NCBI GenBank assembly: GCA_902729315.2
Contig: LR746268.1
Coordinates: forward strand, 250,501-314,500
DNA length: 64,000 nt
Direction: 5' to 3'
Source of the DNA: Spirodela intermedia
Taxonomy: Eukaryota; Streptophyta; Magnoliopsida; Alismatales; Araceae
Shown piece by piece: positions 9,308 through 22,130 of this stretch (positions are counted from its first letter, which is position 1; each line of letters opens with the position of its first letter). The position numbers and the translations under genes are program-made. The notes beneath the pieces were generated by a model, which searched no databases, was not told the origin of the DNA, and saw only the letters and a list, made by a program, of their open reading frames with translations.

Positions 9308-12123
9308 ATGATGAGGTCCGCGGTGGCGCGTCGCATTCCTTTCGGGGGCCTCCTCCGCCGCCGGATTCTCCCTCTATTAAGCTTCTCCACCGATGCTTCT
9401 CCCACAGCCACTTCTACTCCGAGCTCCTCTTCATTCCAGGCTCCGCCGCAGCCTGCGGCGGGGAAGTATCCGGGACGGGAGCATCTGGGGACGGCGACGC
9501 TGTCGCCAGAGCCACCGCCACAGGGTGCGTCGGGAAATGAAGAGGCAACGGGGGAAGGGGAGGAGGTGCGGCAGAAGAAGACCGCCAGGGAGAGAGGAGG
9601 GGAAGGAGACTACGAGGAGGAGCAATCACGCGTCCTGAGGGCGGCTCTCGGGCATGTTGTAAGTGTTCTAATGATCTACTTCTCCTTTTCGGGGATCTGA
9701 GCGTTTCCCGCCGAGCGACTTGGTCTGATTTTAATGTGTTAATTTTCTGGCAGGTGAAATTGGGATGGAGCGATTCCGCGTTGATAGCGGGGGCGAGGGA
9801 CGTTGGCCTCTCTCCGTCTATTATCGGCTCTTTCCCCAGGAAGGAAGCTTCTCTTGTCGAGGTAGCCATTATAGTGCTCTCAGAAAGAACGCCAACTTCA
9901 AGTTGGATTCCTCACACGACAATGCAATGATTTGAAACCAAAAATCGGAGATCAATTCATCACCTGATACCCTTTTCTCTTCGGTTCCGGTTGCCGAGAT
10001 GCCATTACAACCTAAAAATTACGTCGAATTAAATATACTTCTATGCTCTGATCTTGTAGTGCAAATTAATTTTTTGGCATACTACGATATCAAATTCTTA
10101 TTTTAAAATGCTCTGATGTTATGTCATGCATACAGATTGGTGTAAGATTGATCCATGTGTGAGTTATTTGACTTCTTAAACATGTGTGGAAATATCTGAG
10201 CTGGGTGTGTATAATTTCGGAGCCTTTATTTAAAAATTATGAATGGTCAGAAATACAGATCTCAAGCCTTCGTATTCATTGAGCCTGTTAAGTCCACAGC
10301 TCTTGATTCTTTCAGCTCCCACCTGCTGATATGCTCTGGTTCAAGACATGAAACTTTGGATTTCAGATAATCTTCTGACATATGTTATACTGAGATGGAA
10401 AAAATTAGTTTTAAAATAGCACAAGAGTTTTCCATCACATCATTGATCAATCGAAGGGACGATCTAATTCATTCTACTTTTTCAAATTTTATAATTTTCG
10501 CGTCAGTAAATTTCGGGTTGTTTTGGGTGATTTCGTATTTATGCTCCTTCCACCTTCAAATGTTATTGCTTTTACTTGTCATGATCGAACTATATAAAAC
10601 CCCGTCATTTGTAATTTTTATTCCTGCACTTAGTTTCATAACTAAAAAGGAACAGAAAGCATATCCAAATGCCGCATTGGATACAACAATGTTCATATGT
10701 ACCAATCTTTTGACGATGAGAGCTATTTTCTTGTCGCCCATCTACGAACCACTTTGAACACAGAGAATAAAATATTTGAGAGAGAGAGAATGTGTGCAAG
10801 GAGCAACATTATCCATTCATCTTCATGATTGTTCCCAAAAATGTTTGCTGAGGGGCCATACTCGCTCAAAAAGTAAAAACGCCTTGTCAGACGGTCACAA
10901 TGAATCTATCAATGGAAAACTTCACAGGGTGCATATTTATATTATTTTTCTGTGTGAAAAATTTACTTAAAGCTCGCCGTTCATCCGTTTCTTCTATAAG
11001 GGGATCTAATACATGGTGCCTTCATTATTTCTCTTCAGTTCTTCATGGATGACTGCCTTGAGAAGCTGGTCGACAAGAGTGAATCTGGGGAGCTGAACCT
11101 GAACACCCTGATACTCAGTGAACGCCTCTCAAAGCTCGTTCGTTTTCGCTTAGAAATGCAGGCCCCATACATATTGAAGTGGGCTCAAGCCCTAAGCATT
11201 CAGGTCAGCCCTTTTTTCCTTTTATGGGAACCCTAAGAGCTTCCAATGTTTATGGGTCTAACCCACTTAAAAATCATCAGCAGGCCGTATGATTCTCTTA
11301 GTCTCCTTTTCTTTATATGAGATTCCTAAAAGCTTCTAATATCCAAGCAGCTAACCCACTCAGAAGCCATCCGCAAGCCAGATATGATTCGTTTCGTCTT
11401 GTCTTAATTTAGAAACCCTGAAACCTTCTAATATTTAAGCATCTGAACCGCTTATTAGATCATCAGCAACCAATGCAACTCTCTCGATCTCTTCATATAT
11501 ATACATAAATAACATTATATATATAATATAGTTTGGGGTTGTGTGGGATTCGAATATCTAAGCCAAACTATGATCTTGGTCTCTGTTTTGACTCTGCATT
11601 AACAGGGGCAGCCACAGAATGTGCCCACAAGCTTCAAGCAGCGGGCTATGCTCATCGACGAGATCTGGCATGCTGCGGGAGATCATGCATCCGATATTGA
11701 CTGGTACATCAAACGGGCGGTTCTTGGAGGGATTTACTCAGCTTCGGAGATCTTCATGCTGACCGACGACTCCCCGGGTTTCTCCTTCCTCTGATTCTTC
11801 AGCACGTCATGTTAACTTTTGGATTACATTTTTGTAGCCCAGAATTTTTAATCGTCTACGGGTTTTTGGCTGCAGGGTTTCACGACACTTGGCTGTTCTT
11901 GGACCATCGGATCAAGGATGCTTTCGATGTCCAGAAGGCTGTCAAAGAGGTGCCTCTTCCTCCAACATTTCCCATTTATCTTACCTATTTCCCACCCCCA
12001 TCATATCATCTAATGCAAGAACCATGCCTCCAGGCCGCGTACCTCGCCGAAGCGGTTGGAGCAGGCATGGGGAATTCAGTCCAAGCCCTCCTGAGGAGGG
12101 TCTCTCAAGGATTCAAGATGTGA
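9308..12123 (+). CDS. COQ9: Ubiquinone biosynthesis protein COQ9, mitochondrial
   Basis: Lipid-binding accessory protein of ubiquinone synthesis that presents intermediates to COQ7 at the inner mitochondrial membrane. Six exons: 9308-9658, 9754-9861, 11039-11203, 11606-11777, 11876-11949, 12034-12123, giving 319 residues with all phases closed. The first about 30 residues are Arg-rich and non-acidic (MMRSAVARRIPFGGLLRRR), a mitochondrial presequence. Residues 30-95 are a low-complexity linker. Conserved COQ9 segments follow: GARDVGLSPSIIGSFPRKEA, LEMQAPYILKWAQALSIQ, TSFKQRAMLIDEIWH, KRAVLGGIYSASEIFMLTDD and the DTW...DHRIKDAF helix. Either Met1 or Met2 (9311) could start; the later protein is unaffected. 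Intron 2 is long (1.2 kb) and intron 3 carries degenerate tandem repeats. Divergent from JAZ. Confidence 0.95.
11218..11490. repeat. Degenerate tandem repeat in COQ9 intron 3
   Basis: Three imperfect units of roughly 90-100 bp, each with a core like 'ccctaagagcttccaatgtt' followed by 'taacccactcagaagccatc', all inside the intron 11204-11605. Recognised by eye; unit limits are approximate. Confidence 0.6.
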
Positions 12124-12966
12124 GCACTCATACTACTAGCACAGTAAACTTTGCTGAGAGATATTACTATTTTCTTCCGAAAAGTAGAAATCTCTCCTCC
12201 TGTCTGTGAATGAATCACTGTGTGTGCCAACTTACAGCAAACTCTGTTCTGGGTCATGCCCAAGGAATCAAGACGACTTTAGATATTACTATTTCTTTTT
12301 TCCATTATGAGACCAATAAATCGTTGACTTTTTGATAGTGTTCACTGACCAAAGGTTCTGATGATCCTTGTGTGTCATATGTAGTTGATTATCTCCACCT
12401 AATATATCACCATGTATGGGGTTAATGGTCATGAGAAAGGGTGTCGACTGGGTTGAAGCCTGTCAGAAAGAGTACCGCATCAACAGGATTTGAATGAAAA
12501 ATTGAAGATGATGGATGAACTTCACTTCGTCACATCTGATTACCGCAAAATCACTCTGATCATTGTCTTCGGCATGAAATAAATATGAACCCAAAAAGAA
12601 AAAAAAGGAAGAAGAAGAAGAAGGAGATGAGAGAGATCGGGTGTGTTCTTTATCAGTCCATGTCAAGAAACTCCATCCTCTTCCTCATTGTTCCCTTGAG
12701 GTCCGAAGCATCCCTCTCAGCCTTCTGTGCCTGAAGGAGCCCACATACTCACTCACTCAGTACGAGCAAAAAGTGCCCATAATATTTCCTTTTCCAGTAA
12801 AAACAACTCACCATTCTGATCTCAGGGGCCGAAACCCGCGCCATGTGGCCAGGGAGCTCCTCTCTCTCTACATCCTGCCCAGTCAAAACGAAAAAAAACC
12901 CATTTTGAGACATAAATAAGTTTGGGTCCTTGGGATTGATCCAGCAATGAGAAGTGAAAGCTGTGA

Positions 12967-13341
12967 TTGATCCACATCCATTTTGGGTACCAATTCTCCG
13001 ATGAGGACGACGTTCTCCCCCCGGATCACATACAGACCCAGCGGGATGTCACAGAAGAGCTCCCCGACGATGATCCGCTCACACGCCCCCTCGAGGACGA
13101 CGTTTGCTGGAGAGAGAAAGTCAAAGAGTTCTTGAGTCAGGAGGAATACACCGAGTTGGTCAACTTAAAGATGAGACGGAGACCGGGAGGGCCCACCGAA
13201 TTGGTCAAAGGAGCGGAAGATGCCCAAGAGCTTCCTCCCATCCCGCAGCAAGATGAGGAGCTTCTCTGCGCCATGAATCAGCGAGTTAGGAGCCTAGAAG
13301 AAAGCCTCCAAGATAGCAAAGTTTTTGCATTAAATGAGTGA
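12967..13341 (+). CDS. Unrecognised acidic ORF (124 aa), possibly an exon or gene fragment
   Basis: I do not recognise this protein. From about residue 11 (DEDDVLPP) the frame has balanced, gene-like codon use, unlike the surrounding AT-rich DNA. It is rich in Asp/Glu/Pro/Leu (EELPDDDPLTRPLEDD), then has an amphipathic WREKVKEFLSQEEYTELVNL segment and ends in a possible short coiled coil (RVRSLEESLQD). The first ten residues (MIHIHFGYQF) look non-coding, so the true 5' limit may be an acceptor near 12999. No partner exons were found on either side. It may be a 3' exon, a captured fragment, or a relic. Confidence 0.25.
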   Translation: MIHIHFGYQFSDEDDVLPPDHIQTQRDVTEELPDDDPLTRPLEDDVCWREKVKEFLSQEEYTELVNLKMRRRPGGPTELVKGAEDAQELPPIPQQDEELLCAMNQRVRSLEESLQDSKVFALNE

Positions 13342-14250
13342 AATGATGATGGTGACTTTGGTCCTGCTCACATGATTTACCAAGATCCTAAAATAATGTT
13401 CAAGATTTCTGAAGAATTCCACGTGATAATTCTGAAATAACTGGATTTATTGTAAAAAATAAAAGGAAAACCCAGATATCACACAGAAATATCCAATAAA
13501 TATTATCAACAATAAATTCCTTTCAAACAAAAAAAATATATATCCCGAAGAACCAAGCGACCTGTCTATAATAGAAGGATTGAGACCATCATAGCCTGAT
13601 TTCATTCAACTCTTGTAACTGGGGGAGATCGAAGAATTGATTTCCGAGCAAAAACTTTGGTCTTGAAAGAATAATATACCGAGATAACATAGTATCTCCC
13701 TACCCTTTTTAGCATATTTTGATGGTAGCATCTTCCAGATTGAATCAACAGTTGGGCATCTGTGATTCTTCATAAAGATTTCAATCTCTCTGACCTAATA
13801 GTCTGCCGATAAAATGAGGAAAACCAATAGTAGATGATATCCAGGAAGAACAATCCTCCTCAATATCCTCCAAAACAAGCTAAATCCACCCCACATATCT
13901 CACGGGAGACCCCTAGGTTCTTACTTATATACACATTCTAATTAGGGCCTTGATATGATACGGTTGCTTGGAGAAAATCAAAGGAAACCTGTTATTTACT
14001 TCACCGAAATTCGGTAGAATTTGAGCAGCCACGCACTACGAGCATCCCCCAGAGTAAAACTAATAAAACGAGCCGATTCCCAGGATTATCTTCATCTTGG
14101 AGCCTCGTAGATGAATGCATCATTGCTGCTTCTTCCTCTTCTTCATTAATGGAAGCTGTGGAGATACCACAGTATATGGAAACATTCAAGTAGGCAGGAA
14201 ATGTGGAACTGCGGAAGCCTGTGATCCTCGAATGCAGAAAAACATGAAGC

Positions 14251-14251
<1 letters not shown>

Positions 14252-14283
<32 letters not shown>
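14252..14283. repeat. (GA)n microsatellite
   Basis: Uninterrupted GA dinucleotide run, seen directly. Confidence 0.95.
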
Positions 14284-14287
<4 letters not shown>

Positions 14288-14974
14288 ACTGTCGAGATAG
14301 CTTGCGAGAGATGTGGAGAAGGAGACGTCCTCTGGCCCCCCCCAAGACATCGGACGCTAAAAACTAAAATCTTTTGTTTTCCTTCCCTCGGGCAAGCACC
14401 AGAAGAAAGCACCCAGAATCGTGTCCGCCAGAGGAATCGGGATCTCCTCTGAAGTCAAAACCCTAAACTCCGGAAGGAAGAGCGACCCGGAAGAGTCCAC
14501 CTTCACGGGTTCTCCGGGATAAATAGATCACAACAAGGACATTCGACAGCTGAGAGCCTATCGGTTGGCCCTTCTCCTGCCGGCCTCTGTTCCCCAAACC
14601 CTACCTTCCGCTTCGTCTCCTGCAGCTAGACGTGGGCGGCGGAGAGAGGGAGTGAGAAACTGTCATGCTCAGGCAAGAGAAGGTGCAGGTGGATCGAAAC
14701 TGGGAAGTTTAGATTTGTAAGTTACAATCTGCCCACCACGTCAGCGGATTCATAGACTGAGATCTCGACCTCGGCAGCACCAAATTCTGTGGTACTGACC
14801 AAAGTCACTTCTTTCAGTATGAACAAATTATTCAAAAATTTTACTCCGGGTAGGAAAAAAACACGGTGAATCGAACCCGGTGAATTCAACATAAAATTTA
14901 TGATTTCATATAATATTTAATCGTATATGTCAAGTCTGACCAGACGCTAATTTTTGAAAAAAACTTGATGAAAA

Positions 14975-14980
<6 letters not shown>

Positions 14981-15014
<34 letters not shown>
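14981..15014. repeat. (CT)n microsatellite
   Basis: Uninterrupted CT dinucleotide run, seen directly. Confidence 0.95.
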
Positions 15015-15017
<3 letters not shown>

Positions 15018-15714
15018 AGTTTCGATTATGATTGAGATTGGAAAAGTCAAAAGTGTAATTATCTCACCACAAAAACTATCCTCTAAAGAATGATTTTTTT
15101 TCCAGCACGTAAGAAATTGTTGGATGATCTAAGCCTACGGCAACAGGGATCATTCTTCAAATGCATATTGAGCGGATTTCCGCAATAATTTCGTAAATGC
15201 ACCGCTACTCAACATCACCTTTATCTTGCATCATAAAAAAAAAGGTCAACTCTTCAGGGGAATCCAACTAACTGGCTCCCAGGCCACGCCTCTATAGAAC
15301 AGCGTCCGTGGAATTAAAGAAAGAAAGAAAAAAAAGAGTTTTATTGGTCAAATTTTTTTGGCGGGGTCCACTTTGACTATCCTCCCCCCCACCCCCCCTC
15401 TTCTTTTTCTCTCTCTTCAGGTAGACCCCTTGTTCTCGAATTAGCTGTGGAAGGTCGGCCTGTGGAAGGCCCTAGCTTAATGTGGGGCCCCACTTGTAGC
15501 CGTTTTTTCTAGGGTTTTCGCTAGACCCCTAGGGTTTGTTCAGGATGCCGATTAAGGCTCTAGGTTTGACCATGCCCACGCTAGGGCCTACTTATCATAC
15601 CGCTAGATGTGGGACTAAATGTGTAGATATATACACATACATATGTAGTTGTGTCTATATATACATGTAAATAACTTTGTATTAGGTAAATTTACGTGCA
15701 TCATTTCTTTAGAC

Positions 15715-15718
<4 letters not shown>

Positions 15719-15757
<39 letters not shown>
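15719..15757. repeat. (CT)n microsatellite
   Basis: Uninterrupted CT dinucleotide run, seen directly. Confidence 0.95.
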
Positions 15758-15760
<3 letters not shown>

Positions 15761-15926
15761 CTCGCTTTCTATATCTTTAGGTTCGGGCCGGGCTCATTTC
15801 TCATTTGGGCCTATTTTGAGGCCCGGGCCCAGAAAACCATAGGCCCATACTACGTGGTTAATAAATCCGGAAATTAGCATATTTCCACCGGGTTCTTTAA
15901 AGACAATAAATAATACAACGAATCAA

Positions 15927-18900
15927 TCAGTCTCCAGCAGCCGCTGCTCCCTCAACGTCCACATCATCCTTCTTTCTCTTGATCCCCCCCGCCCTCATCC
16001 CCTTCTTCTTTGATGTCTCCAAATCTCCCTCCTTCAATCTCTTTAAGGCTGCAGATGTATAGAGCGATAGAGTCAGTGTCAAGGGTTGGGAAGAGAGAGA
16101 GAGAGTTTGACCATCTGAATCAATTAAATAACCCGAAGCTCGAGGTGTGAGGTTCAGAACTGACCAGATTCATAGACAGGGCGTAGCTGGTCCACTGAGT
16201 CAGCAGGCAGAGTGTGAGCTGTGCAAGAGCCCTCACCGGCCTTCTGCAACATCTCCTTGAAACGCTTCATCTGAGGAGAAAGGTTATACAGAAATCAAAA
16301 ACTCGGCATATCCATACATCTTTCGATCATTTTCTCTAACCCATCGAGCAACAGATGGTTAGGGCATTTATTTTCGGCTATATTTCTCCAAGCTACAGAA
16401 AAATGAAGATTTCATTCAGGGGGAGTGGCCCAAGAAAAAAAAAATCCAAAAATAGAAGCAAAATGTTGGTTTTTTCGGGAAAACGACAGCGGATTCATGC
16501 CCAAAATATCAGAAAATATAAGGATGGTATGAGATTTTATGGGTGGGTCGAGTCCTGGAGCATGGCATAAGATAATATCAGTAAAGCGACAGTGAGTTGA
16601 GATTAAATCATTAAAAAAGTGAAAGAAAATACAAGCATGGGCTAATATTATTATAATTAGTACTGTGACAGTGGGTCTAGTCTCAATTATTCAAAAAATA
16701 CTAGAAAGCACAAGCATTAGATACGAGATTATCAGAAAAGAGACAGTGAGGTCTGAGTCTATAACTTCAAAAAATAGAAAAAAATACAAGCATAGAGGGA
16801 AGAAGGCTTCCTCAGTAAAGTGGCATTGGGTTGACTCCATCTTCACTAAAAATACAAGCCTAGAGCAATATTTATCACTAGAATGACCGTGGGTTGAAGT
16901 CCAAGATATTTATCATAATGTTGTTTTCATCGGAAAAGTGATAGTGGGCTCAAGCCCAAGATAGCAAAGAATACAAGCAAAACAAGCAGTAGATTTTCTC
17001 AGGAGAACAAGATGAAGTTCAAAGAGTGAACAACTACCTCGCCTTTCCTCAATATGGTAAAGCACCGCCCCGACTGGCCTGCTCTAGCAGTGCGTCCTGC
17101 TCTGTGGATATATGTCTTGACATATGGAGCCATATCATAGTTTATGACGTTTCTCACGCCCTCAACATCCATCCCGCGAGCAATGGCGTCTGATGAAATG
17201 AGGACATCGATTTCTCCCTTCCTGAATGAGTCCAACGTTTTGCTGCAGTACAGTTTTTTTTTTTTTTTTTTTTTTTTGTTAAACATCAGAATGACAAAGT
17301 TTCCAAATAGTAAGAGATATACAAAAGAGGCTCAAGCAACGTTCCACATAAAGTAAAGAGTAATTAACTATGTAACCATGTCATGGTTTCAGATATCTTC
17401 ATCCGAAAATTAGCGATAATACAATTATTTTCTAGCGTCTCTTCATTGATAGAGAATCTCGCATGATCACAAGTGAGTGTGAGAACTACCTTCTTGTGGA
17501 TTGATGTTGCTGACCCCAGAACTGACTGATTTTAAATGGCAGTTCTCCAAAGAATTTCAGCAAGGTGGTGAGTCTGCGCGTTCTTTTCATGGATGACGTA
17601 AATACTATGCACTTCTCTCCTCTTAAACCTTGCAGAAGTGCAACCAAATACAGAGGCTTCATCTTCGACTCACAAATCTGCCCAAAATAATAGGCGTCAA
17701 TGACAATAATTTGACACATGTAAAGCTCAAAGAGACAACCATAAGACATAAAATGGCATTAAGCAAAGCTTCACAAATAAATCAAACTAATTCACTCTTC
17801 AAGGAGCATTTTGGGCTACAAGGAACTACCAGTGTGCATGACTCGAGCCTCTCAGGGATCTTGTAACGTTTTGGGCCAGTTGTCAAGAACAGAGGGTGAT
17901 GAAGGGCCAGTTGAGACAGCTTGCTAGGATCCTGAGTAAGGGTAGCGGAAAGAACAAGCTTGACAAGTCTTGGACTCATTTTACCTTTAAATCCTCTTTC
18001 AACACCACTGTAAAAGAGAGATGTGACAATAACAAAACCATTACATAGTTGACGAAAGAAGCACACCATAAGCAATTAATTAGATTTATGAAGAGGAAAA
18101 ATATGCCAATTTATTTTCTTCAAGCTGGTTCATACTTTCCAACAACGGAAATTCCAAAAGGGGCAAACAAGGAGTAAACCCACTAACACAGCTTTGGGTG
18201 GTCCAGTAAAAATCCATGAGTTATTCTTCACAAATAAAAAATCAAATGGCTAAGCAAAATGGGGGGGAAACCCAGTTCGATAACAAGGAACGGTACTGCT
18301 TTTATGAACCATTGAAATTAACCATATCTTTAAGGGCAAATGCAAGTAACTAATTATTTTTCAAATAAAAAAACGTGAGGGATAGTGACAGAATTTTTGT
18401 TTTTCAACTAACAGATTTCTCCAGAAAAATTGATTGAAGCCGAGTTTAAGTTTGAAAAGATAAACCTCCAGATCGATGTGGCATGAGGGCCAACTCGTGA
18501 TCTGCTGAAGATTCCAAAGCACTAGGCTACAATACTTGTAAAGAGATTGCTGAAATGGTCAGTACGTACCATCTTCTTAAGGTTCTCAACTGACCAATTG
18601 TAGAGAAGTAATAACTGCTCGTATGGCTGGAAACTTCTTGTTGATCTGGGCATGACAAACGAAGCACTGTAGGCAACCACGATTGGTACTCCTCTCTGAG
18701 GAATCGATCAGTTTCATCAACAACCTGAAAATGACGGCACAGTAGATTTTTTATTAGAAGTGCTATTGAGAGATTAAATCACGACTTTCAAGAGTCTTAG
18801 CACAAGTAATATCCCCAAATAAAACTTTATAATTTGAAGCAAACCACAAGTAATGGAAGTGTCAGAGATATCCATTGGTTCGTAACTAAGTGCATTGGGG

Positions 18901-20851
18901 CCAAGGGATGCAGGAGATAGATAACACAGCACTCTTCACTAATGTAGTAGAGAAAATACAGACAATGGAGAGTCTTTGTTCTACTCAAGATTCTTTCCAC
19001 ACAAAAAAAAAAAAAAAAAAAAAAAAAACTGAAACTTCATAGTGGAGATTGTGACTTTTTGGAAATGGCTATCCAGATGCTTGCAGCAGATACAGCGAAC
19101 CAATAAACGATTTCATCTGGTTGTTGTCCTGGTGGATCAATTTATGATTCATTAGTGTTAGAGAACCTGGGTCAAGAATCCTCTTAACAGCTTTCTTTTC
19201 AGTTATCTATTTGGATGAAAAGGAGAAATTTTAGATAGAATTTTTGGATCCCATAAGCAAGACCAGAAGCATTTTCGAGTACTCATCAGTTTCAGTATGA
19301 ATGGGAAACTCGACTGGAGTCAATTCTGAGGAAAATATTTCCTATGATTTCCTTTAGTTTCTTGCATGGCGGGCAATCATGGTGTTTTATATGCTGAAAT
19401 TCCTTCATAAAAGATGAGCTCTTCATCAAAATTTCCTTTATGTGGATCAGATAAATAGGCTACTGCGATGCTTTTATGAAAGCAGGTTTGAGAAAGCAAG
19501 AATAACCAATGTATTGCTTACCAGATAGCACAGGTGTCTTAGACTAAAGCCCTTGGTGGTTTTTATATGGTCCATCAGCCTGCCTGGTGTTGCCACCAGT
19601 ATGTCCACAGAACTTTGCAGTTCTGTCTGGAAACCCTCAGGATCAAAGGACATTCCGACTCCAAGCTTCGGCTTCTTTATCAAAGTTGAAATCTCCTCTT
19701 CAATAGAAGATTGTCCAACAGCCAATCCAACATGCAAACCCACAGCAGGAGCAATAGCGTCAAAAACCTTTTTTACCTGAAATAGAAGATAATTAAGACA
19801 GTATCAGAGACCTACTGAACACGGATCTCTAAAAATTGCATGGCAAATATACAGAAAAAACGACAATATAATACCATATCAAGGTAAAAGCAAGAGTTCA
19901 GTGTAAACCTGGAGAGCTAGATCACGAGTAGGCAGTACAACCAAAGCGCGTAGGCAGCTAATCTTCCTGGTGGAAAGCTGTTGAACAATGGGCAATGCAT
20001 ACGCTAGAGTCTTTCCACTTCCTGTTGGTGAGTTTATGCAAAGGTCTCTCTCAAAAGAGCCAGGACCGATAGTCTCCAGCCACACAGCTACTTGCACTGG
20101 AAAAAGTGAGCTGATAGTCATTTTCTCCAAAGCCGCCTGCAATCTTGAGAAGCCCAACCAAAGTTAAGATCTATACTAGAGTTCCGTCATGTGCAAATGA
20201 ATCAATCAGCTGCACAACTATCGCTTGCTCTAGTATGTATATAAGTTTATTCATATATATGCATATATTTATGGGGAGCCCAGATAAAATTCCTCAATTT
20301 AAGCCTGTGCATTGCGGTCAGTAGTTCAGAAACACGGTTTAGTGGTAAAAAGGTTAAACGACCACTGCGTATGAAATATGAATAGGTCATCATAAAGTAT
20401 AAATCTGAATACTAAAAGAGAAAGTTTCACGTAAGCGGAAGGTTAAGAGCCTAAAGGGTCCCGAGTAAAATGCCTTCGGAGGCTGAAAAGAAAACATTTT
20501 TATTTATTTTTTTGGATTTTACAAGGGGCACCATTTCTTATCTGCGCATATTCATGAGTTTAGTATAATACTATGAGTATAATCTCTCGGCAAAAAAAAA
20601 TCTGCCGTTCAGAATTCTAGTGAAAAACTTCTCTGAGTATGACCTCTAGGGAAGGCAACGTGAGAAATAGTTGCTTCAAAACAAGAGAAAACCCGTTCAT
20701 CCCGGCTCGAGACAAGGAAATGGCAAGAACCAATTTACCTCTGATCGAGGCACGGAACGAGACCGAGTGGACAATCCTCGAACTGCTGTATGTCCACCGG
20801 TCGTCTCATCCATGGAAGAATTGGCAAGTTCCTCTTCTTGGGTTCCTCCAT
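15927..20851 (-). CDS. RH1: DEAD-box ATP-dependent RNA helicase 1 (RH1-like)
   Basis: ATP-driven RNA helicase. Nine coding exons on the minus strand: 20851-20739, 20143-19909, 19776-19522, 18724-18570, 18007-17830, 17677-17490, 17242-17038, 16270-16165, 16048-15927. They sum to 1557 nt, 518 residues, near the length I recall for Arabidopsis RH1. Motifs in order: Q-motif area SSLFPVQ, Walker A SPTGSGKT (Lys about 82), Ia PTRDLA, TPGRL, motif II as DETD (about 204-207) rather than DEAD, SATLT, VFTSS, RGMDVEG and HRAGRTARAGQSGR. DETD fits RH1 as I recall it. Exon 2 uses an AAG acceptor. The end is basic (ETSKKKGMRAGGIKRKKDD). Intron 7 holds a degenerate minisatellite. The RH1 and MTI1 start codons are 1465 bp apart, head to head. 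Confidence 0.95.
16400..16985. repeat. Degenerate minisatellite in RH1 intron 7
   Basis: About six to seven imperfect units spaced roughly 50-100 bp, each with a core like 'gacagtgggtt...agtc' followed by 'aaaaatacaagcat'. Clear cores begin near 16484, 16586, 16667, 16741, 16822, 16884 and 16938. All lie between exons 8 and 7. Confidence 0.6.
17255..17278. repeat. Poly-T tract upstream of an RH1 acceptor
   Basis: A run of about 22 T on the plus strand (A on the RH1 sense strand) close to the exon 7 acceptor at 17243. Possibly a retroposon poly-A relic; no target-site duplication was established. Confidence 0.7.
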
Positions 20852-21378
20852 TGTAAAGGATATGAAGGAAAAGCCCAGAGAACAGGAAGAAACAGGAAAA
20901 GAGGGCGGCAAAACAGAGGGAGAGAAACAGGGGAGAGACTGAGAGTTTTTCCAAAGAGTCAGGCGCGAAGGATGTGCCGGGATTATTGCGGTAAGACAGA
21001 AATGAGCGTGGGACGCAGAAGGGAGAGCTGCAAACTGAGAGAACCGTTGACCGAGAGCTTTTTAGGGAAGATAAGGAGATGAACAGGCCAGCCGCCGCCG
21101 CCGCCGCCGCCGTGAGCAGCGTCGGACGGGAAGAGAACTGCGGAAGGTCAAAAGCACTGAAGGTATTGGGAAGGTGGGCTATGAACTATGAATACAACCA
21201 AGACTAGGGATTTCGGACTCCATCGCCAGGGGCAAGAGAGGGCCCATCGACGGCGCCGCCGGAGTGACAAGCGAGCGCGCCGCCTGCAATTTGCCCCGCC
21301 ACCGGGAAGAAAGCAACCGAAAGAGAATGTAGGAAGAAAAAATGAAGTATTTGTAGCGTTCAACGGCCTAGTCATTAA

Positions 21379-21481
21379 TGGGCCACTGTCGGCCCAATTA
21401 TTACCTAGGCCCATGTGGAAGTCCAGAAGCCCAAAATCTGCCGCTCCGTCTGAGGTCCAGACCGGGCCCTCGCACTGGGCC
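21379..21481. promoter_or_regulatory. Five site II (TGGGCY) elements between RH1 and MTI1
   Basis: TGGGCC at 21379-21384 and 21476-21481, GGCCCA at 21391-21396 and 21408-21413, AGCCCA at 21428-21433. This density in 103 bp resembles TCP-regulated plant promoters. It lies about 530-630 bp upstream of the RH1 start codon and 840-940 bp upstream of MTI1. Confidence 0.5.
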
Positions 21482-22130
21482 GGCTAGATAGATAAATATC
21501 TTTAAGAAAAGGTTTTAGAGCATATTTCTTTAATTTAAAAGATAGATAGATAGATAAATAATGCTTTAATAATTTTTAAATGATGATAATTTTATTTTCA
21601 AGGGTATTATCGCGAAAAACAAATCTCTCCGGTTAGCCGGCGATGGCGAGTTCATCTGGTCTCCGTCGCGGGAAGCTTGGAGGAGGAATCTGCAGGTTTT
21701 GGCTTGGAGGGAGCGGGGAAGAAGTACATGCCGTCGCCGGCGGCCTTCGTCGACGGTTAGCTCTGCGGCGCCGGAAGGAATAACTCGGACGACAGAGGGC
21801 GTCATAGAGGAAGCCATGGCAAAGTTCCAAGCCGATAGATCGGTCCAGAGATCAGCCGCAGGTGGAGCTTGACGCCTTTGTGACCTGCAGAGAGAGCGGC
21901 CGAGAGGGCGGGAGGCGGCTGTGGCTGAAATGATCGGCGACTGAAAGTCCTGTTTCCGGTGCAGAGCGCAGAATGCGCGATTTGCTTCACAGAGGAGACG
22001 GGAATAGGGCTCTGAAAGGGAGGTAATTCGCAGGGATAGCGCAGTTCTAAAGAAGAAGGAAGAGGGAGAAGAGGAAGACATTCGTAGGGGATGGGAGAGG
22101 AAGAAGACGACCCGCGACATGGCAGAGAAA

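Larger units (their letters stand above)
12124..15926. other. Intergenic region between COQ9 and RH1 3' ends
   Basis: About 3.8 kb between convergent genes. It contains one unrecognised acidic ORF (12967-13341), a GC-richer stretch at about 14.35-14.66 kb with telo-box-like aaaccctaa, CT/GA microsatellites near 14252-14283, 14981-15014 and 15719-15757, and a GGCCCA/TGGGCC-rich patch at about 15.78-15.86 kb. Apart from the ORF, no gene can be supported. Confidence 0.55.

Noticed and set aside
10395-10970. Open frames of 120 and 64 codons on the plus strand
   Set aside because: They lie inside COQ9 intron 2 and show no conserved domain.
16355-16886. Basic open frames on the plus strand
   Set aside because: They are translations of the degenerate minisatellite in RH1 intron 7.
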